Of a DNA stretch of 64,000 nt, positions 35,070-47,006 are shown piece by piece. Every line of letters begins with the position of its first letter. Positions within the stretch are counted from its first letter, which is position 1. The stretch is from positions 767,657,330-767,721,329 of the forward strand of contig NC_081408.1 in assembly GCF_030272615.1 (NCBI RefSeq), written 5' to 3'. This stretch comes from Cryptomeria japonica (Eukaryota > Streptophyta > Pinopsida > Cupressales > Cupressaceae). The translations under genes were made by a program, and so were the position numbers. The notes under the pieces were generated by a model. It did not search any database and was not told where the DNA came from. It worked only from the letters and a program-made list of their open reading frames with translations.

Positions 35070-35320
35070 GGTTTTTTCCTTCACATACTTCTATGAGAGT
35101 TCTTTGTATCTAGTTTTTCATCTCTCTTTTGGGGGAGGGTTTTTTCCCATTGGGTTTTTCTCTCTCTTCCCCGCCTTGTGAGAGATTTCATTGCATTGGT
35201 TTTCATGCATTTGCATTTGTACATGGGTACCTAACATGGCCTCGTAGCTGGGACCCATCTTGCATTGCTTAGTTGCATTGTAGACTTAAGTGCATTCCCC
35301 TAAGTTGCACTTAAGGGGGG
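35070..35320 (+). other. Copia 3' untranslated part and polypurine tract
   Basis: T-rich sequence with repeated GGGGGG and TTTTTTCC words, ending in the purine tract ACTTAAGGGGG (35309-35320) next to the LTR. This is where plus-strand DNA synthesis would start. Confidence 0.75.
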
Positions 35321-35772
35321 TGTTGGTGTAAATAATTATTCGTCATGGATATTATTACACTTTACTTAAGTTTACTTAGGAAATGTATTTCATAGTAGTT
35401 TGGGTATGAGACACTTGGGTGTTTGTGCCACATTGGGATAGTGTGTGTAGGAGAAATTCCACCTTTTATGGTGTTGATCTTGTTGTTACACTCCACATTC
35501 AATGGGTGATCCACCTCATGTGGACTATTATATTGTTTCTCCTACCTACCCACACCTATTTCCTACCTACCCTTGTTTCTTATTGAGCCACATGTCATGT
35601 TTGTGTGCTCACATATCCCTAGCCTTGCCTATATAAGCAGGCTCATCTACATTGTATGTAATTGAACGATTGATCATTTATCTATTGATGAGAATACAGT
35701 TTATTCTTATCCTATATTTTGTCTCTCTATTGTACTTTTCATTGAGCTCTTGATCTTGGAAAAATCTCACAA
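35321..35772 (+). repeat. Right LTR of the Copia element
   Basis: 452 bp from TGTTGGTGTAAATAATTATT to AAAAATCTCACA, with a TATA box at 35630-35637. It differs from the truncated left copy at few positions over the shared 279 bp, so the element is fairly young. Confidence 0.92.
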
Positions 35773-35925
35773 TATTTATATATATAAAAAAAGGCATGTC
35801 TGTCAAGTCAATACAAGTATTACAAAAATGTGGCATATGCCCTATCCAAATCGATATACAATAAAAATGTAGAATATATCTACATGTATTTGTCATTCTA
35901 TGACCAAAACTAACACTATATGATC

Positions 35926-36210
35926 CTAAACTTGTGGTGGATCATCAAAATCAATCCTCTTCGATGCAGTACACGACTCTGTAGATGGCTGCAAAATCAC
36001 AATTCTAAAGCCAAGTTAGAATTCTTTTGTAGAAAATAGTTCACAATTAACAACATAACTATGCATTTAAATTTAATTCCTTTGCAATTGAAATGTAGAT
36101 TACCTCATCGGCTAATCTAGGAGCTAATGTCTTTGCTCTCCTCTCCTTGTCACTCTTAGGAGTTTTCTTGAAGATATACTTAAATGGATCCACGTTATGG
36201 TCACAAAAAG
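35926..36210 (-). pseudogene. 3' end of an intron-bearing gene, cut at the copy B boundary
   Basis: Minus-strand exon 36104-36210 reads D-H-N-V-D-P-F-K-Y-I-F-K-K-T-P-K-S-D-K (ending A-P-R-L-A-D-E). It is followed by a donor GAG|GTAATC, a 115-bp intron (35989-36103, ending TTTTGCAG) and a last exon 35926-35988 reading S-K-R-I-D-F-D-D-P-P-Q-V-stop. Frame is kept across the splice, which supports a real exon pair. Upstream the frame meets a stop exactly at the join with copy B (36211). The protein is basic and not recognised; it could be a host gene or a transposon gene. Confidence 0.6.
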
Positions 36211-38469
36211 ACTATTCGAGAAAAATTCGAAGTTAGTACATCACGTAAAAACCATGAGTTAGTTCGGTCACAAAAAGACCCTACTAAATATATCATTTTT
36301 CAGTATGGAGAATGTCTTATGAATGAAGGAAAAGTTTTAAATCTCATTAAAAATATATCATTTTTAACATTATCTGACAACTGGCTCATCTAGTATTTTA
36401 CAATTTCATGTTCTCTCTCATCTTTTGTACTAATATAAAGAACATAAATAAAGTTTTTAGGCTTAGAAGGTTAAATGGGCTTTCGAAAGGGAAATGTCTA
36501 AACTAGCTCAGATTAATCAAAACCCATTACATTTTAAAGCTTCACTTAGCTTACAAGTATGTTGAGTAAACAGGATTTACAATGTAGTTGAATATTTTCT
36601 ATCTATCTCGATATAATTTTCTGTTGTTTTACCCTTTCCTTGCTTGTTTAAAATATAAATGAGTTATATTTGTAACAGTTTCTCTCTTTTTATTTCCCTA
36701 AAAATTACAGGTCTGTGCTCAAGACTAGACCATTATCTCAAAGTGAGTCTTGTCTTGAATATTTCTTCAAATCTCTAATATTTATAGACAGTGCAAAAGT
36801 CTTGGTTTAATTTGAATATATACTACTTTGCAGATATGAGGACCGAGAGAAAATAAACTCGATCGAACTAGCTATTTGTCCAATTTCACTTCAATTCTCA
36901 ATGCACAAAAACCCAATCCAACTATTACTATTGCATTTTTGTGTGTAGAGATCAATTATCAAGATGGTTCAAGAAAAATCTTGGTCTATTTTAAGAATTT
37001 GTCATGTAGAGATCAACTATCAGTCTCTAATATCTAATCATTGAAGGGAAAGATAGTTTTATATATTAGAAACTGAAATTGTAATGTATATATTTTTAGT
37101 GTTCTAGAGTGGTTTTACAAAGTATTTGCAATGTATATGAAATGATGAACAATTTCAAATTGCATCAACTCATTAAGTTATACTGCTTAAAAAAGACATT
37201 GTAAAGTTAATTGTTAGATTGGAGCCAAGTTACCTATCAAGTAAATTGTTAGATTGGAGACAATTAGATGGAAAGTCATTCTTCCATAGGCTTTGTACAC
37301 GTGAAAGAATGCCACAAATCTATTAATATACAATTTTTTGTACAATTAAGGTTGTTCTTTCAAGAACATAAATCTTGAATAAGGAATGCATACATAAAAT
37401 TTATACAAGTAAATGGTGATATTGAAGCCAAATTACCTATCAAGTAAATTATTAGATTGGAAGAAATTACATAGAAAGTCATTCTTCCATACACGCTGTA
37501 CATTTTGCTCAAATGTCATAAATTAATTATTATACAAAAAATTTAAGATTAAGGTTGTTCTTTCATAAATATCTATTGAATGAGGAATGCATGCATAAAA
37601 TAGTAGAGTGAATATGAGAAAATGTTATTATGTGGAAATAAACTAAAGAACAAACATGATTTTTTAGAATCTATTTTTGATTGTTTGAAGAATTTGCATT
37701 TGATAAATTTGTCAAATGTACCTCAACAACATATGAATTTTGTTATATTTTTGTAAATAACACATCATTATAAAATGCAATGAAGAAAGTTGAATTATAC
37801 TACTTTAATAGACAAAAAAAAATCTACCCATTTTTTAAATGATTAAACAACTCTTACATATTTTTAAATATAATATTATATCTTTCATGTCTTAATATCT
37901 AATATTCAATAATATCTATTAACAAAAGAATGTCATAACCAATTAAAAGTATCATTAAATACATTCAAAATATGTAATTGATGAAAGAAAAGAATAGTGA
38001 ATAACTCACACAAAATTTGGTTTAGATTGACCATACTAACACCTCAAGTTTTCTTGCATTCACTTTACCAAAACCCATATCTAAAATGTCATTGACGTAA
38101 AATTTATAAACACAAAACAAAGTTTGCTTAGGAAAGAAAGCAACGTATTCAAAATCGGTTCAGATGGTAAACGAAATATAGCTTTAAAAATTTAGGAATG
38201 AACTTAAATAGGGTAAAAGGGATGGCCTCATCCACAATATTAAACTATTTACTATTTACATTTTGCTTGCCTTTTTTTTTCATAATTTAGCTATTTCATT
38301 ACATTTGGAAGTAAGTCGTCTGAACATATTATGTATGTGGAAATAAAAATCTTTAAATATTGATTAAATATTAAAAATATAAATAATATTAAAAAAATTA
38401 AAATATTATTATATTTTTAATAATTTATAGTATTATATTAATTATATTTATAATCTTATATATATATAT
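36211..38469. other. AT-rich shared stretch, copy B, no gene
   Basis: Equivalent of 4827-6266 with an 812-bp extra segment inside (listed separately). The frame at 36184-36393 overlaps the boundary and is not supported. Confidence 0.6.
36919..37730. repeat. 812-bp segment present only in copy B, with an internal direct repeat
   Basis: Copy A joins CCCAATC directly to ATATGAATTT, while B has 812 bp between. Inside, a unit of about 190 bp is repeated: ACCTATCAAGTAAATTGTTAG...AAGTCATTCTTCCATA...GGAATGCATACATAAAAT at 37227-37418 and a diverged copy at 37425-37602. No coding frame. It could be an insertion in B or a deletion in A. Confidence 0.75.
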
Positions 38470-41400
38470 ATGAAGGGGTAAAAACTTTATTAAGAATTAG
38501 AAAAGAGTATTACAATCACAACTAGGGGATCCAGCCCCAAAAACTCAAGAATCAAAACTATAAATCCAAGAACAAAACCAACTATCTTCCAGATTCCTAT
38601 CCTCCTCAAGGAGTTGATCCAAATCCTGACATAACTCAGGGACATCTGCATCCAATCCTCAATCTTCCAGCCATCATCATGCTCGGAAGCCAATTTGGCC
38701 AAACAGTCAGCTACTCGATTCCACTCCCTCAGAATATGAACAAATGAAACCTCCTCCATTCAGCAACTAACCTGAAGAACTCGTTGAACAACCAAGGCTA
38801 ACTGCCAATTAATATCAGACCTTATCTCAATCAACAAGTTAATCAAGATCTAAGAATTAGCCCTCACAAATAACCCTTCGCCATCCCAAGGCACAAGCCC
38901 TCTCTACATCATAAAGAATTGCCAAACCCTCCATGAGATTAACAATCTTCTCCCCCCCATGAACTGAGAAAATATATATCATCGAACCCTCTACATCCCC
39001 AGCAACCCCACCAATCCTAGCAGGTCTAGGGTTGCCTCTAGAAGAACCATCAGTGTTGATTCTCAAAACACCAACTGGAGGAGGTAGTCACCGACCCATC
39101 CTCAGCACTCTCCTGTACCCAATCTTGTATCTCTTGAAACCTCCATAAAATGACTAAATCCCTTGTAGACCAAGTCTTTCCATCAACTTTGCATCCCCTT
39201 TCCCCAAGGGGAAAACTAGTTCACTCTTAGGTGCAACTGTCTCTTGTATCATACCTAACATGCACATCCACACTTGCTGACCTATCAAATTCACACAATG
39301 AAATATCCTAGGATTTCACTCCAACCAAATTTTCCATAGAAGAAAAGTAGGTCCAACATACCAGACATCCTACAAAAAGGAGGTCATCGAGGGGGGCCTT
39401 CCCATACTATCCCAGAACTCCACCAAAGAGGAAGCATGAACAAAAGGTTGTCTCCAAACTTCCCACCACCAATGCCAAAGTTGCATAACAAAGGAGCACC
39501 TGATGGACAAGTGCAAGGAATCTTCCTCGTCTTTCATACATAGAACACAAATAGAAGGCCCTTGAAAACCATGTTTACGTATATTATCCCAAGTCAAGCA
39601 CCTATTCCAAGCCAAAGTCTAGATAGAAATTACATTTTGGCCACGAGATCTTATTCCACACCCTCTTCCACCAATTAACCTCTGCCCTAGCTAGCTTTTG
39701 AGCCAATAACCCCTGATAACCAGAAGCAACAAAGTAGATCCTCTTATAATTATGGGTCCACGCCTGAATGTCTTCTTCCAGGAGAGAACTACAACACCTA
39801 CTACACAGAATCTTGTGAAGCTCAACACTCTCCTCTTGCATTCCCATATCTAGCCACTTAGTGAGATCCTTCCAACAAGCCCTCACCAACTAGTCATAAA
39901 AGGAGAAGGACTTGAATTCACTCACCCTATCCCAACCAACTATAAGAAATCTTTAGCACAAAGGAATCAAGTGAGGAAACTGTAAGGTAAGAGGAGGGAA
40001 ACCATCCCAAGAATCTGAACAAAAAAGGGCTTCAGTACCCCACCTACAGATCCAAAATAAACCATCCTTGATGAGGTTTTCACCCTTCTACAAAGTATTC
40101 TAAATCACTGAACCTTTCTCCACAAGAGGGTATCTAGGAATATCATAACGAGGAGCTCCAAGAAAATATTTAAGAGCAATTATTATAGCCCACAAATGAT
40201 CTTGCTCCACACACCATCTCCAAAAAAGCTTAGCAGACACAACTTCTCTGAACAATGTTGATTGGCTGAGCCCCAACCCTCCATATTGCTTTGGACTGCA
40301 CACATCTTCCCACATGACCAAGATCCACTTGGAGGACCCCAAGCATCCTCCCCATAAAAACTCTCTCTCCAAAGAATCCAACTCCTTAAGGAACCCCACA
40401 AGAGCCACCTAAAGCATACACCTATAAGTAGGGAGATTCTTTGCAACCGACTTTAGAAGATGAACTTGCCCAACAAAAGACAGCCATCTATGTGTCCAAT
40501 GAGTGACTTTCATCCAAAACTTGTCAATAATACCCTACCAAGAACCCTTGGGAAGATGACCAATAGATATTCAAATACCCAAATAAGTAAAAGGAAGGGT
40601 CCCAACCTGACACCTCAAGATGTTAGCAATTCTTCTCTAGATGGGTACTAGAGTATTGAAGAAAAAAATGGAGGATTTATCCTCATTAATCAATTGTCCT
40701 GAAGCCACAAGATATATGTCCACCAAATACCTTAAAGAGTAGCCTCCCTAGCAGTAGCCATGCCCATAAAGGCAGTATCATCAACAAACTACAAATGAGA
40801 TTGCAAAAGCAAATCTCCACCCCAGCACCTAAATGATGCCTAACTCAACATTTCTTTTCAACAAATGTCCAAGCCCCTCAGCAAGAAGTAGAAATAAGTA
40901 TGGGTAGAGAGGATCCCCTTGGTGTATACCCCTAGAAGCCCCAAAAAAGATCATAGTGGTCTCCATTTATCAACACTAAGAAGGACACTAAAGTAAAACA
41001 ACTCATGACCCATTGGATCCACTCCTCACAAAACCGAAAAGCAACCAAGATCTTATGCAGGAAGGACCATTTAACTCTGTCATAAGCTTTATCCATATCC
41101 AACTTTATGAACATCATCTTCTTGTGGGAGCTAGCCATGGAATGAATAGTTTCTGTAGCAATAACAACTCCATCTAGAATTTTTTGACCCTCAACAAATC
41201 CACTATGTTCCTTCAAGATTAGCCCCTTAAGCCACTTCTTCAACCTCTCAGCCATTAATTTCGAAATAATTTCATATTTCACATTGCAAAGGGAAATAGG
41301 TCGAAACTGAGTTAGCCTATTCGCCCCTTCACACTTGGGAATGAGAGAAATGAAAGTGGAATTAAAAGCTCTTAACATCTATTTTCTCTTCTCAGACTCC

Positions 41401-41556
41401 TAGACAACCGCCAAAAGATCCAACTTTATAATTTCCCAGAATTCTTGAAAAAAACTCTATCAAGAAACCATCAAACCAAGAGCTTTCCCTCTTTTAATCT
41501 GAAACACAATCTCCTCCACCTCATCAAGAGAAATCTCTCTCATTAGATACTCAATT
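38470..41556 (-). mobile_element. 5'-truncated L1-type LINE, copy B
   Basis: Partner of 6267-9345 with the same domain order: RT with KLDMDKAYDRVKW at 40932-41378, a post-RT block at 40100-40408, zf-RVT at 39370-39889 and RNase H with INTDGSSRGNP at 38490-39066. The two copies differ by a few percent and have stops at partly different places. Endonuclease and ORF1 are missing here as well. Confidence 0.9.
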
Positions 41557-41720
41557 CTAATTAAGTTCTGATTAAGTTCTGATTAATTTTTTATAATTTC
41601 CTAGAATTCTTGAAAAAAACTCTATCAAGAAACCATCAAACCAAGAGCTTTCCCTCTCTTAATCTGAAACACAATCCCCTCCAGCTCATCAAGAGAAATC
41701 TCTCTCATTAGATACTCAAT
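41427..41720. repeat. 165-bp tandem duplication at the LINE 5' end, copy B
   Basis: Units start at 41427 and 41592, as in copy A (9221, 9386). Confidence 0.85.
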
Positions 41721-41799
41721 TCTAATTTAATTCTAATTAATTTCTGATTATTTTTTTTGTGTGTGCATGTAGGTACATCTTGTAACTGCTTTTAACGAT

Positions 41800-41911
41800 G
41801 GAGATCTAATTTATCTAGATCGCTTTTGAAACTACGAAGATCTAATTTATCTAGATCGCTTTTGAAACTACAAAGATCTAATTTATCTAGATCACTTTTG
41901 AAACTACTTTT
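41800..41911. repeat. 36-bp tandem repeat, copy B
   Basis: Three units around GATCTAATTTATCTAGATCG; point differences from copy A only. Confidence 0.9.
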
Positions 41912-41991
41912 AATACATCTTAGATTGGATCAAACTTATATAATACTTTAGATTTCAGAATATTGGGTTCTTTAATATATAGATTTAAGAC

Positions 41992-43740
41992 ACGCATACA
42001 TGTTCTAATGTACATGCATGACGCCTTTGGATCACATAATATGACCCCTTGGGACACCTTGTGATCCTATGGGGTCATACATGTACATGGTCCTAGAAAG
42101 GGTTGAATGCATGAGTTAGAGTGCATGCACATGTGTGATAGGCCTTTAGGACCACATTATGTCCTAAGGGGTCATATGTGATCCTAAGGGGTCACGCATG
42201 TGTTCTAACAGATGCATGACCCCTTAGGACCATATATGAGCCCTTTTAACATCCTATACTTAGTGTATACAATATACCCCAACTACTAAGATGTTAAAAG
42301 GGCTCATATGTGGTCCTAAGGGGTCACACATGTTCTCTAACACATGTGTGACCCTTAGGACAACATATGACCCCTTAGAACACAATGTGGTCCTAGTAAA
42401 GGCATGTCACACACATGCACATGTTCTAACTCATGGTATAATATGGACATGGCTTAAAATGGGATGCAGGCCTAATTCGGACATGTGGCAAGAAAGGGGG
42501 TCAAACTAAATTATAGAACACATGTGGCTTAAAAGGGGAATGAATTTGAAAACAGGAGATGGCTTAAGGGGATATGCGCATGTGTTCTAGAATGTACATG
42601 TGTGACCCCTTAGGACCACATATGACCCAGGCTTAGAACACAATGTGGTCCTAAAGGCCCATCACACACATTCATGCATTCTCACTCATGGTATAATATG
42701 AACATGGCTTAAAAGGGGATGCAAGCCTAATTGGGACATGTGGAAAGAAAGGGGATCAAACTAAATTGTACGACATGTGGCTTAAAAGGGGAATGAATTT
42801 GAAAGTACATGTGTGACCCCTTAGGACCACATATGACCCCTTAGGGTAACTATGTGATCCTATGGGGTTATACACATATACATGGTCCTATAAGGGGTTG
42901 AACGCATGAGTTAGTTGACGTGTGCATGTGTGACAACCCTTTAGGACAACATTGTGTTCTAAGGGACCATCAATTATACCCCAACTACTAGGATGTTAAA
43001 AGGGCTCATATGTGGTCCTAAGGGGTCACGCATGTGTTCTAACACATGCATGACCCCTTAGGATCACATATATGACCCCTTAGAACACAATGTGGTCCTA
43101 AAGGCCCATCACACATGCACGCATTCTAACTCATGTGTTCAACCCCTTAGAACCATGTACATGTATGACCCCATAGGATCGTGCATAGTGTCCTAAGGGG
43201 TCATGTATGTGGTCCTAAGGGGTCACACATGTACATTAGAATGTGCATGTGTGACCCCTTAGGACCACATACATGACCCCTTTGGACACTATTCTTGATC
43301 GTATGGGGTCATATATGGTCGTAAGGGGTTGAACACGTGTACGTGACCCTTTAGGGCCACATATTCAATGACCCCTTGGGATACTAGGATGTTAAAAGGG
43401 GCCATACGTGGTGGACTAAGGGGTCACGCATGTGTTAAAACACATGAGTGACCCCTTACGACCAAATATGATCCCTTAGGACGTGATGTGATCCTATGTG
43501 GTCATAGGGGGGTATGTTGTATACACTAGATGTTAAAAGGGGCCATATGTGGCCATAAGGGGTCATGACCCATTAGGACATGATGTGATCCTATGGGATC
43601 ATATGTGGTCCTAAGCGGTTGTGCATCTGTTAGAACACATGCATGACCCCTTATGACTACATATGACCCCTTACAATCCATTGTGCTCCTATATGGTCAT
43701 ATATTAGGTCATATGGGTCAAATGGTCATGTATGTCATCC
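41992..43740. repeat. Fold-back inverted-repeat cluster, copy B
   Basis: Partner of 9786-11576. It preserves the word order, with small deletions such as the CACGTGCATACATGTTAAAAAG segment of copy A that is missing near 43563. Confidence 0.85.
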
Positions 43741-45031
43741 TATAAGTTTTGGTTTTTCAACATTTTCATTTTATTTTGAAAAAAGGTTTTAGTTTTACTT
43801 TTTCTACATTTTAGTTAAATTTCTATGTTTTGGTTTTTGCTTTGGTAAATTTTAACAATGTTTTAGTTTTGTTTTTGTTGTAATTTTTTGGTTTTGGTTT
43901 TCATTTTGATTTTGTATTAAATATTTTGGTTTTGATTTTTTGGGGGGTTTTGGTTTCGTTTCAAGGTTTTCAACATTTTTATTAAATTTATTCATCAACC
44001 ATGAAAAAATAATTTTATAAAAAAAATAGTATTATTAAAACCTAGATTAACATTTTTAAAAAATCCCAATCTAATCAATTCATAAAAAAAAATCATTATC
44101 AATAATTAAAAAAATAAATTTCAAACTAAATTTAACTAATTTTGAAACTAATAAATAAATTTTTAAACTAAAAACATACTTTTCTAATGAAAAAATAATT
44201 AATATTAAACTAAAAATCAATTTTTTTAAACAAAAAATATAATTTTTAAACTAAAAATCTATTTTTTAAAACTAAAAATTTATTTTAAATATGAATTATT
44301 GAAAAAAAGGGGTGTTGAGCATACCTGGAAGACTTGCAAGAGGCTTGTTGGCACCTTCTAGGGAGGGCTCCACTCCTTCAATCAGGATCCCGTATGGCAA
44401 TAATAACCCCACTACGTGTTTAAAAAAAATTATATATTTGAAACGGGATATCGTGTTGAAATGAAACGGGATCCCATTTCATTTCAACACGGATCCATGT
44501 TTCATTTCAACATGGGATCTCATTTGGGGTTCTAGGCTCAGGATCCCGTTTGGTTTTCAGCGCGGGATCCCATGCGTAGGCGGGATCCCAATTCGTCTCC
44601 TATTGACTCTGGTTGATTTCCACTTTTTACTAAGTCTAAAACTTCCATATTAAGTGGCCACAACTTCTTTCACTTACCCTAAGTAAAGATTCCAATAGAG
44701 TGAATGGCATGTGAATTGGAGTTCCCTAGGTCAAGTTATGAAAAGATTAGTGAACAATGGTAGATTAGGTTTTAGAGAAACATACCTATAAATAGTTAAA
44801 TTTTCACCATTTTCTTGTCTTATTCACTTTTTCAATATCAAGTGTAGAGGGGTCCACATGAGTCAAGATGCCAAGTAGACAAGCACTTCAACCCACAAGG
44901 ATGGAGGCCCTAAGGTGGGCTCTTGAGGAGGGTGGCCAAACACATGAGGTAGGACATCCAACTCTGATTTGTATTGAATTTTATTTTTTTTATTTTTTTT
45001 GCATGTAGTCCTAGTTTGACCTATGGCCCCC
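43741..45031. other. T-rich stretch, GGATCC palindromes and promoter-like segment, copy B
   Basis: Equivalent of 11577-12840. It holds the 34-bp palindrome at 44455-44488, a TATA element ATAAATAG near 44789, the ATG at 44869 opening MPSRQALQPTRMEALRWAL, and the GAG|GTAGGA donor-like site. The stretch ends at the CCCCC target site of the inserted LTR element. Confidence 0.55.
45027..45031. repeat. 5-bp target duplication, left (CCCCC)
   Basis: CCCCC precedes TGTAAAGCAG and CCCCC follows CGCTACA at 52883-52887. The empty site in copy A has GGCCCCCCTAGG, that is six C, which equals the filled site minus the element and one CCCCC. Clean evidence of integrase-mediated insertion. Confidence 0.9.
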
Positions 45032-46265
45032 TGTAAAGCAGAAAATCGCAATCGAACCCTAGTTGCTCTCCCCTCTTCCAACTCCGAGGAGAGAGAAGGG
45101 AGATCGCTAGGGTTTATGGTTTTCACTTAGGGGAGACTTTACATTCAAAAGAGGGGTTGAAACCCACAAGATCCAATCCCACACAATGCAAGATTGGATG
45201 CTAAATGAGTTTCAAGGGTTAAGACAGCAAGGTTACCCTCTTTTGTAAAGAATGTGCATAGAATGATTAAGCTAGGAATGCATAGAAAGTGAGAAAGATT
45301 CGCTTATAAACTGAGATAGGGATATAGGATGAAGCTGCGGACCTGGAATTAGTAGTAAAATATCGATACGGCGTTGTCCTGCAAATTTGAGCAAAAGTTG
45401 ACGGGACGATGGCACCCGGCGTGCACACGGTCCTCTGAAAAATCCGCGAAACGAAGGGGGATCTGTTCGTCTCTGCACAAGGATTCCAGATCTTCAATTT
45501 CAGCCGTGTACCTGCAACCTACACACAGAAAAGTGAAGACGATTGGGGGGTTAGGGATTAGGGGTTTGCCTTTAGGTCAAACCCCGGTTTTGGAATTAAC
45601 CAAGAAATGAGAAATGTTGTAAATGTAAATGTCTATAATGTAAAACAAGTACTAATACCTTGTTGTAAGGATGTTTGTATCCTTATGTGCGAAGGTATAG
45701 ATGTTGTTGTTTGTTGTATTGTTGTATGTTGTATGTAGCATGTAGTAAGTGATCTCCTCTTCAATGGTTGAATCCTTGTCTTGAATGCAACACTTAGCCT
45801 TGAATGGAGACTTAGAATGAATGCTTGAATGCTTGAATGCTTGAGTGTTTGAGTATCGTTTCCACGCTTTTTCCATCATATCGAATGAAAGAGAAAAATG
45901 TAGTTTATATACTTGCCAATTAGGGTTAAAAGACTGATTTTCCCGACCTTAGGCCGACCAGGAAAGTTTATTTTCCAAATTGCAAACAAAAAGACCCAAA
46001 GTCCCATAGGAGACCGGGCCCAAAATAGGGCCAGGGACCAGGGCACTGGGCGCCATGGTCCTGGGGGACCAGGGCACTGGGCGCTCTGGTCCCACCTCCC
46101 GGGACAGCAGGGTGCAAAGGAGGTTCAGGCCAGGGTGCTTGAAAAATGCAGTTTTTAGTGTCGTGGACAAGTTTCAGGGTCTCCATTCAGGTTGCGTGTT
46201 GCGTCGCCATCATGAAGACTGAAATGCAGTTGAAATTGCAAGTGTCGCAATTTTAGGACGCTACA
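45032..46265 (-). repeat. 3' LTR of the gag-protease element
   Basis: 1234 bp, same ends as the 5' LTR. Short frames inside (45267-45497, 45652-45879, 45949-46186 and the equivalents in the other LTR) are chance frames. The GGACCAGGGCACTGGGCGC minisatellite has one unit less here. Confidence 0.95.
45404..45433 (-). repeat. Stem-loop repeat, 3' LTR
   Basis: Same unit as at 52003 with one A/G change (GGCACC for GGCGCC). Confidence 0.75.
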
Positions 46266-46280
46266 TTTAGCCCCCACTTT
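46266..46280 (-). other. Polypurine tract of the gag-protease element
   Basis: Minus-strand AAAGTGGGGGCTAAA immediately precedes the 3' LTR start TGTAGCG, the usual PPT position and form in plant gypsy elements. Confidence 0.85.
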
Positions 46281-47006
46281 AGCGGGAGTATGTATGCTCA
46301 TACTTCCAGTAAAGTACAAGGAAACAACATTGAAAGACTTTCACCACGTCAAGGAGGCAAGACACACCAAGCCCCCAGTGGACTAGGGATCTTACGACTT
46401 CGATTGACAAAGTAAAAGGGAAGATCACGAGGGAGAACCATGACTGTCAGTAGTAAGGTTCCCTCACTATGAGTCATGCAAGAAAAATACCAAAAATTTT
46501 CAAGGCAAAGCTAAGTTCACCAAGAAATTTTCAAGTATCCTAAAGGGATAGACAGGGTGTATGCCCCCCTACGTTAAAGCAATCGCACATGCCTCAACGG
46601 GGGTGATTGTTTTAACGTAGTGATACACATAAGAAATGAGAAAGGAAAGGAGCACGTTATCACAAAGATTTAGCCCCCAAGTGTGAGATAAACCCAAGGA
46701 TAATAGACACAAAACACAAAGCACGAGGTGACTTCGCTTTCCTCGGGGTCAGTATGCTGTATGATAGTTCATGTATATATCATATGTATGTATGCATAAT
46801 TGTTCTTCATTCCCCAATCAAGGAAGGTCACCTTAGAAGAAGGGAACACATGTGTCTTTTGAGTCAACATGAGAGAGACCAAAAGAGATCTCAATGCTTT
46901 GCATCGTCCTCAAGTAGACAACACTAAGGACAACAAATAGAAGAATGAGAATAACATATAGAAGAAGTAACAAAAGAGAGGAGGAGAATCTGCTATGCTA
47001 ATGTAA
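46281..47006 (-). other. 3' untranslated region of the gag-protease element
   Basis: 0.73 kb between the ORF stop and the PPT, where related autonomous elements would have pol. No remnant of RT or integrase was seen in either strand. An inverted pair around 46568-46622 (ACGTTAAAGCAATCGCACATG ... GATTGTTTTAACGT) forms a hairpin of about 14-bp arms. Confidence 0.7.

Larger units (their letters stand above)
31313..35772 (+). mobile_element. Non-autonomous Copia element encoding only gag and protease
   Basis: Plus-strand element with a truncated left LTR (31313-31592), PBS TTGGTATCAGAGCC (31593-31606, complementary to initiator tRNA-Met), gag, protease, a 250-codon acidic tail, a purine tract ending GCACTTAAGGGGG and a full right LTR (35321-35772). 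Reverse transcriptase, RNase H and integrase are absent: the frame runs from protease through an unrelated acidic region to a stop 250 bp before the LTR. It would need enzymes from an intact relative. The left LTR lacks about 173 bp, and gag has an early stop and later breaks, so this copy is dead. Confidence 0.85.

Noticed and set aside
45267-46186. Small ORFs in the LTRs (45.3-46.2 and 51.5-52.9 kb)
   Set aside because: Short, in several frames, partly differing between the two LTRs; no known LTR-encoded protein.
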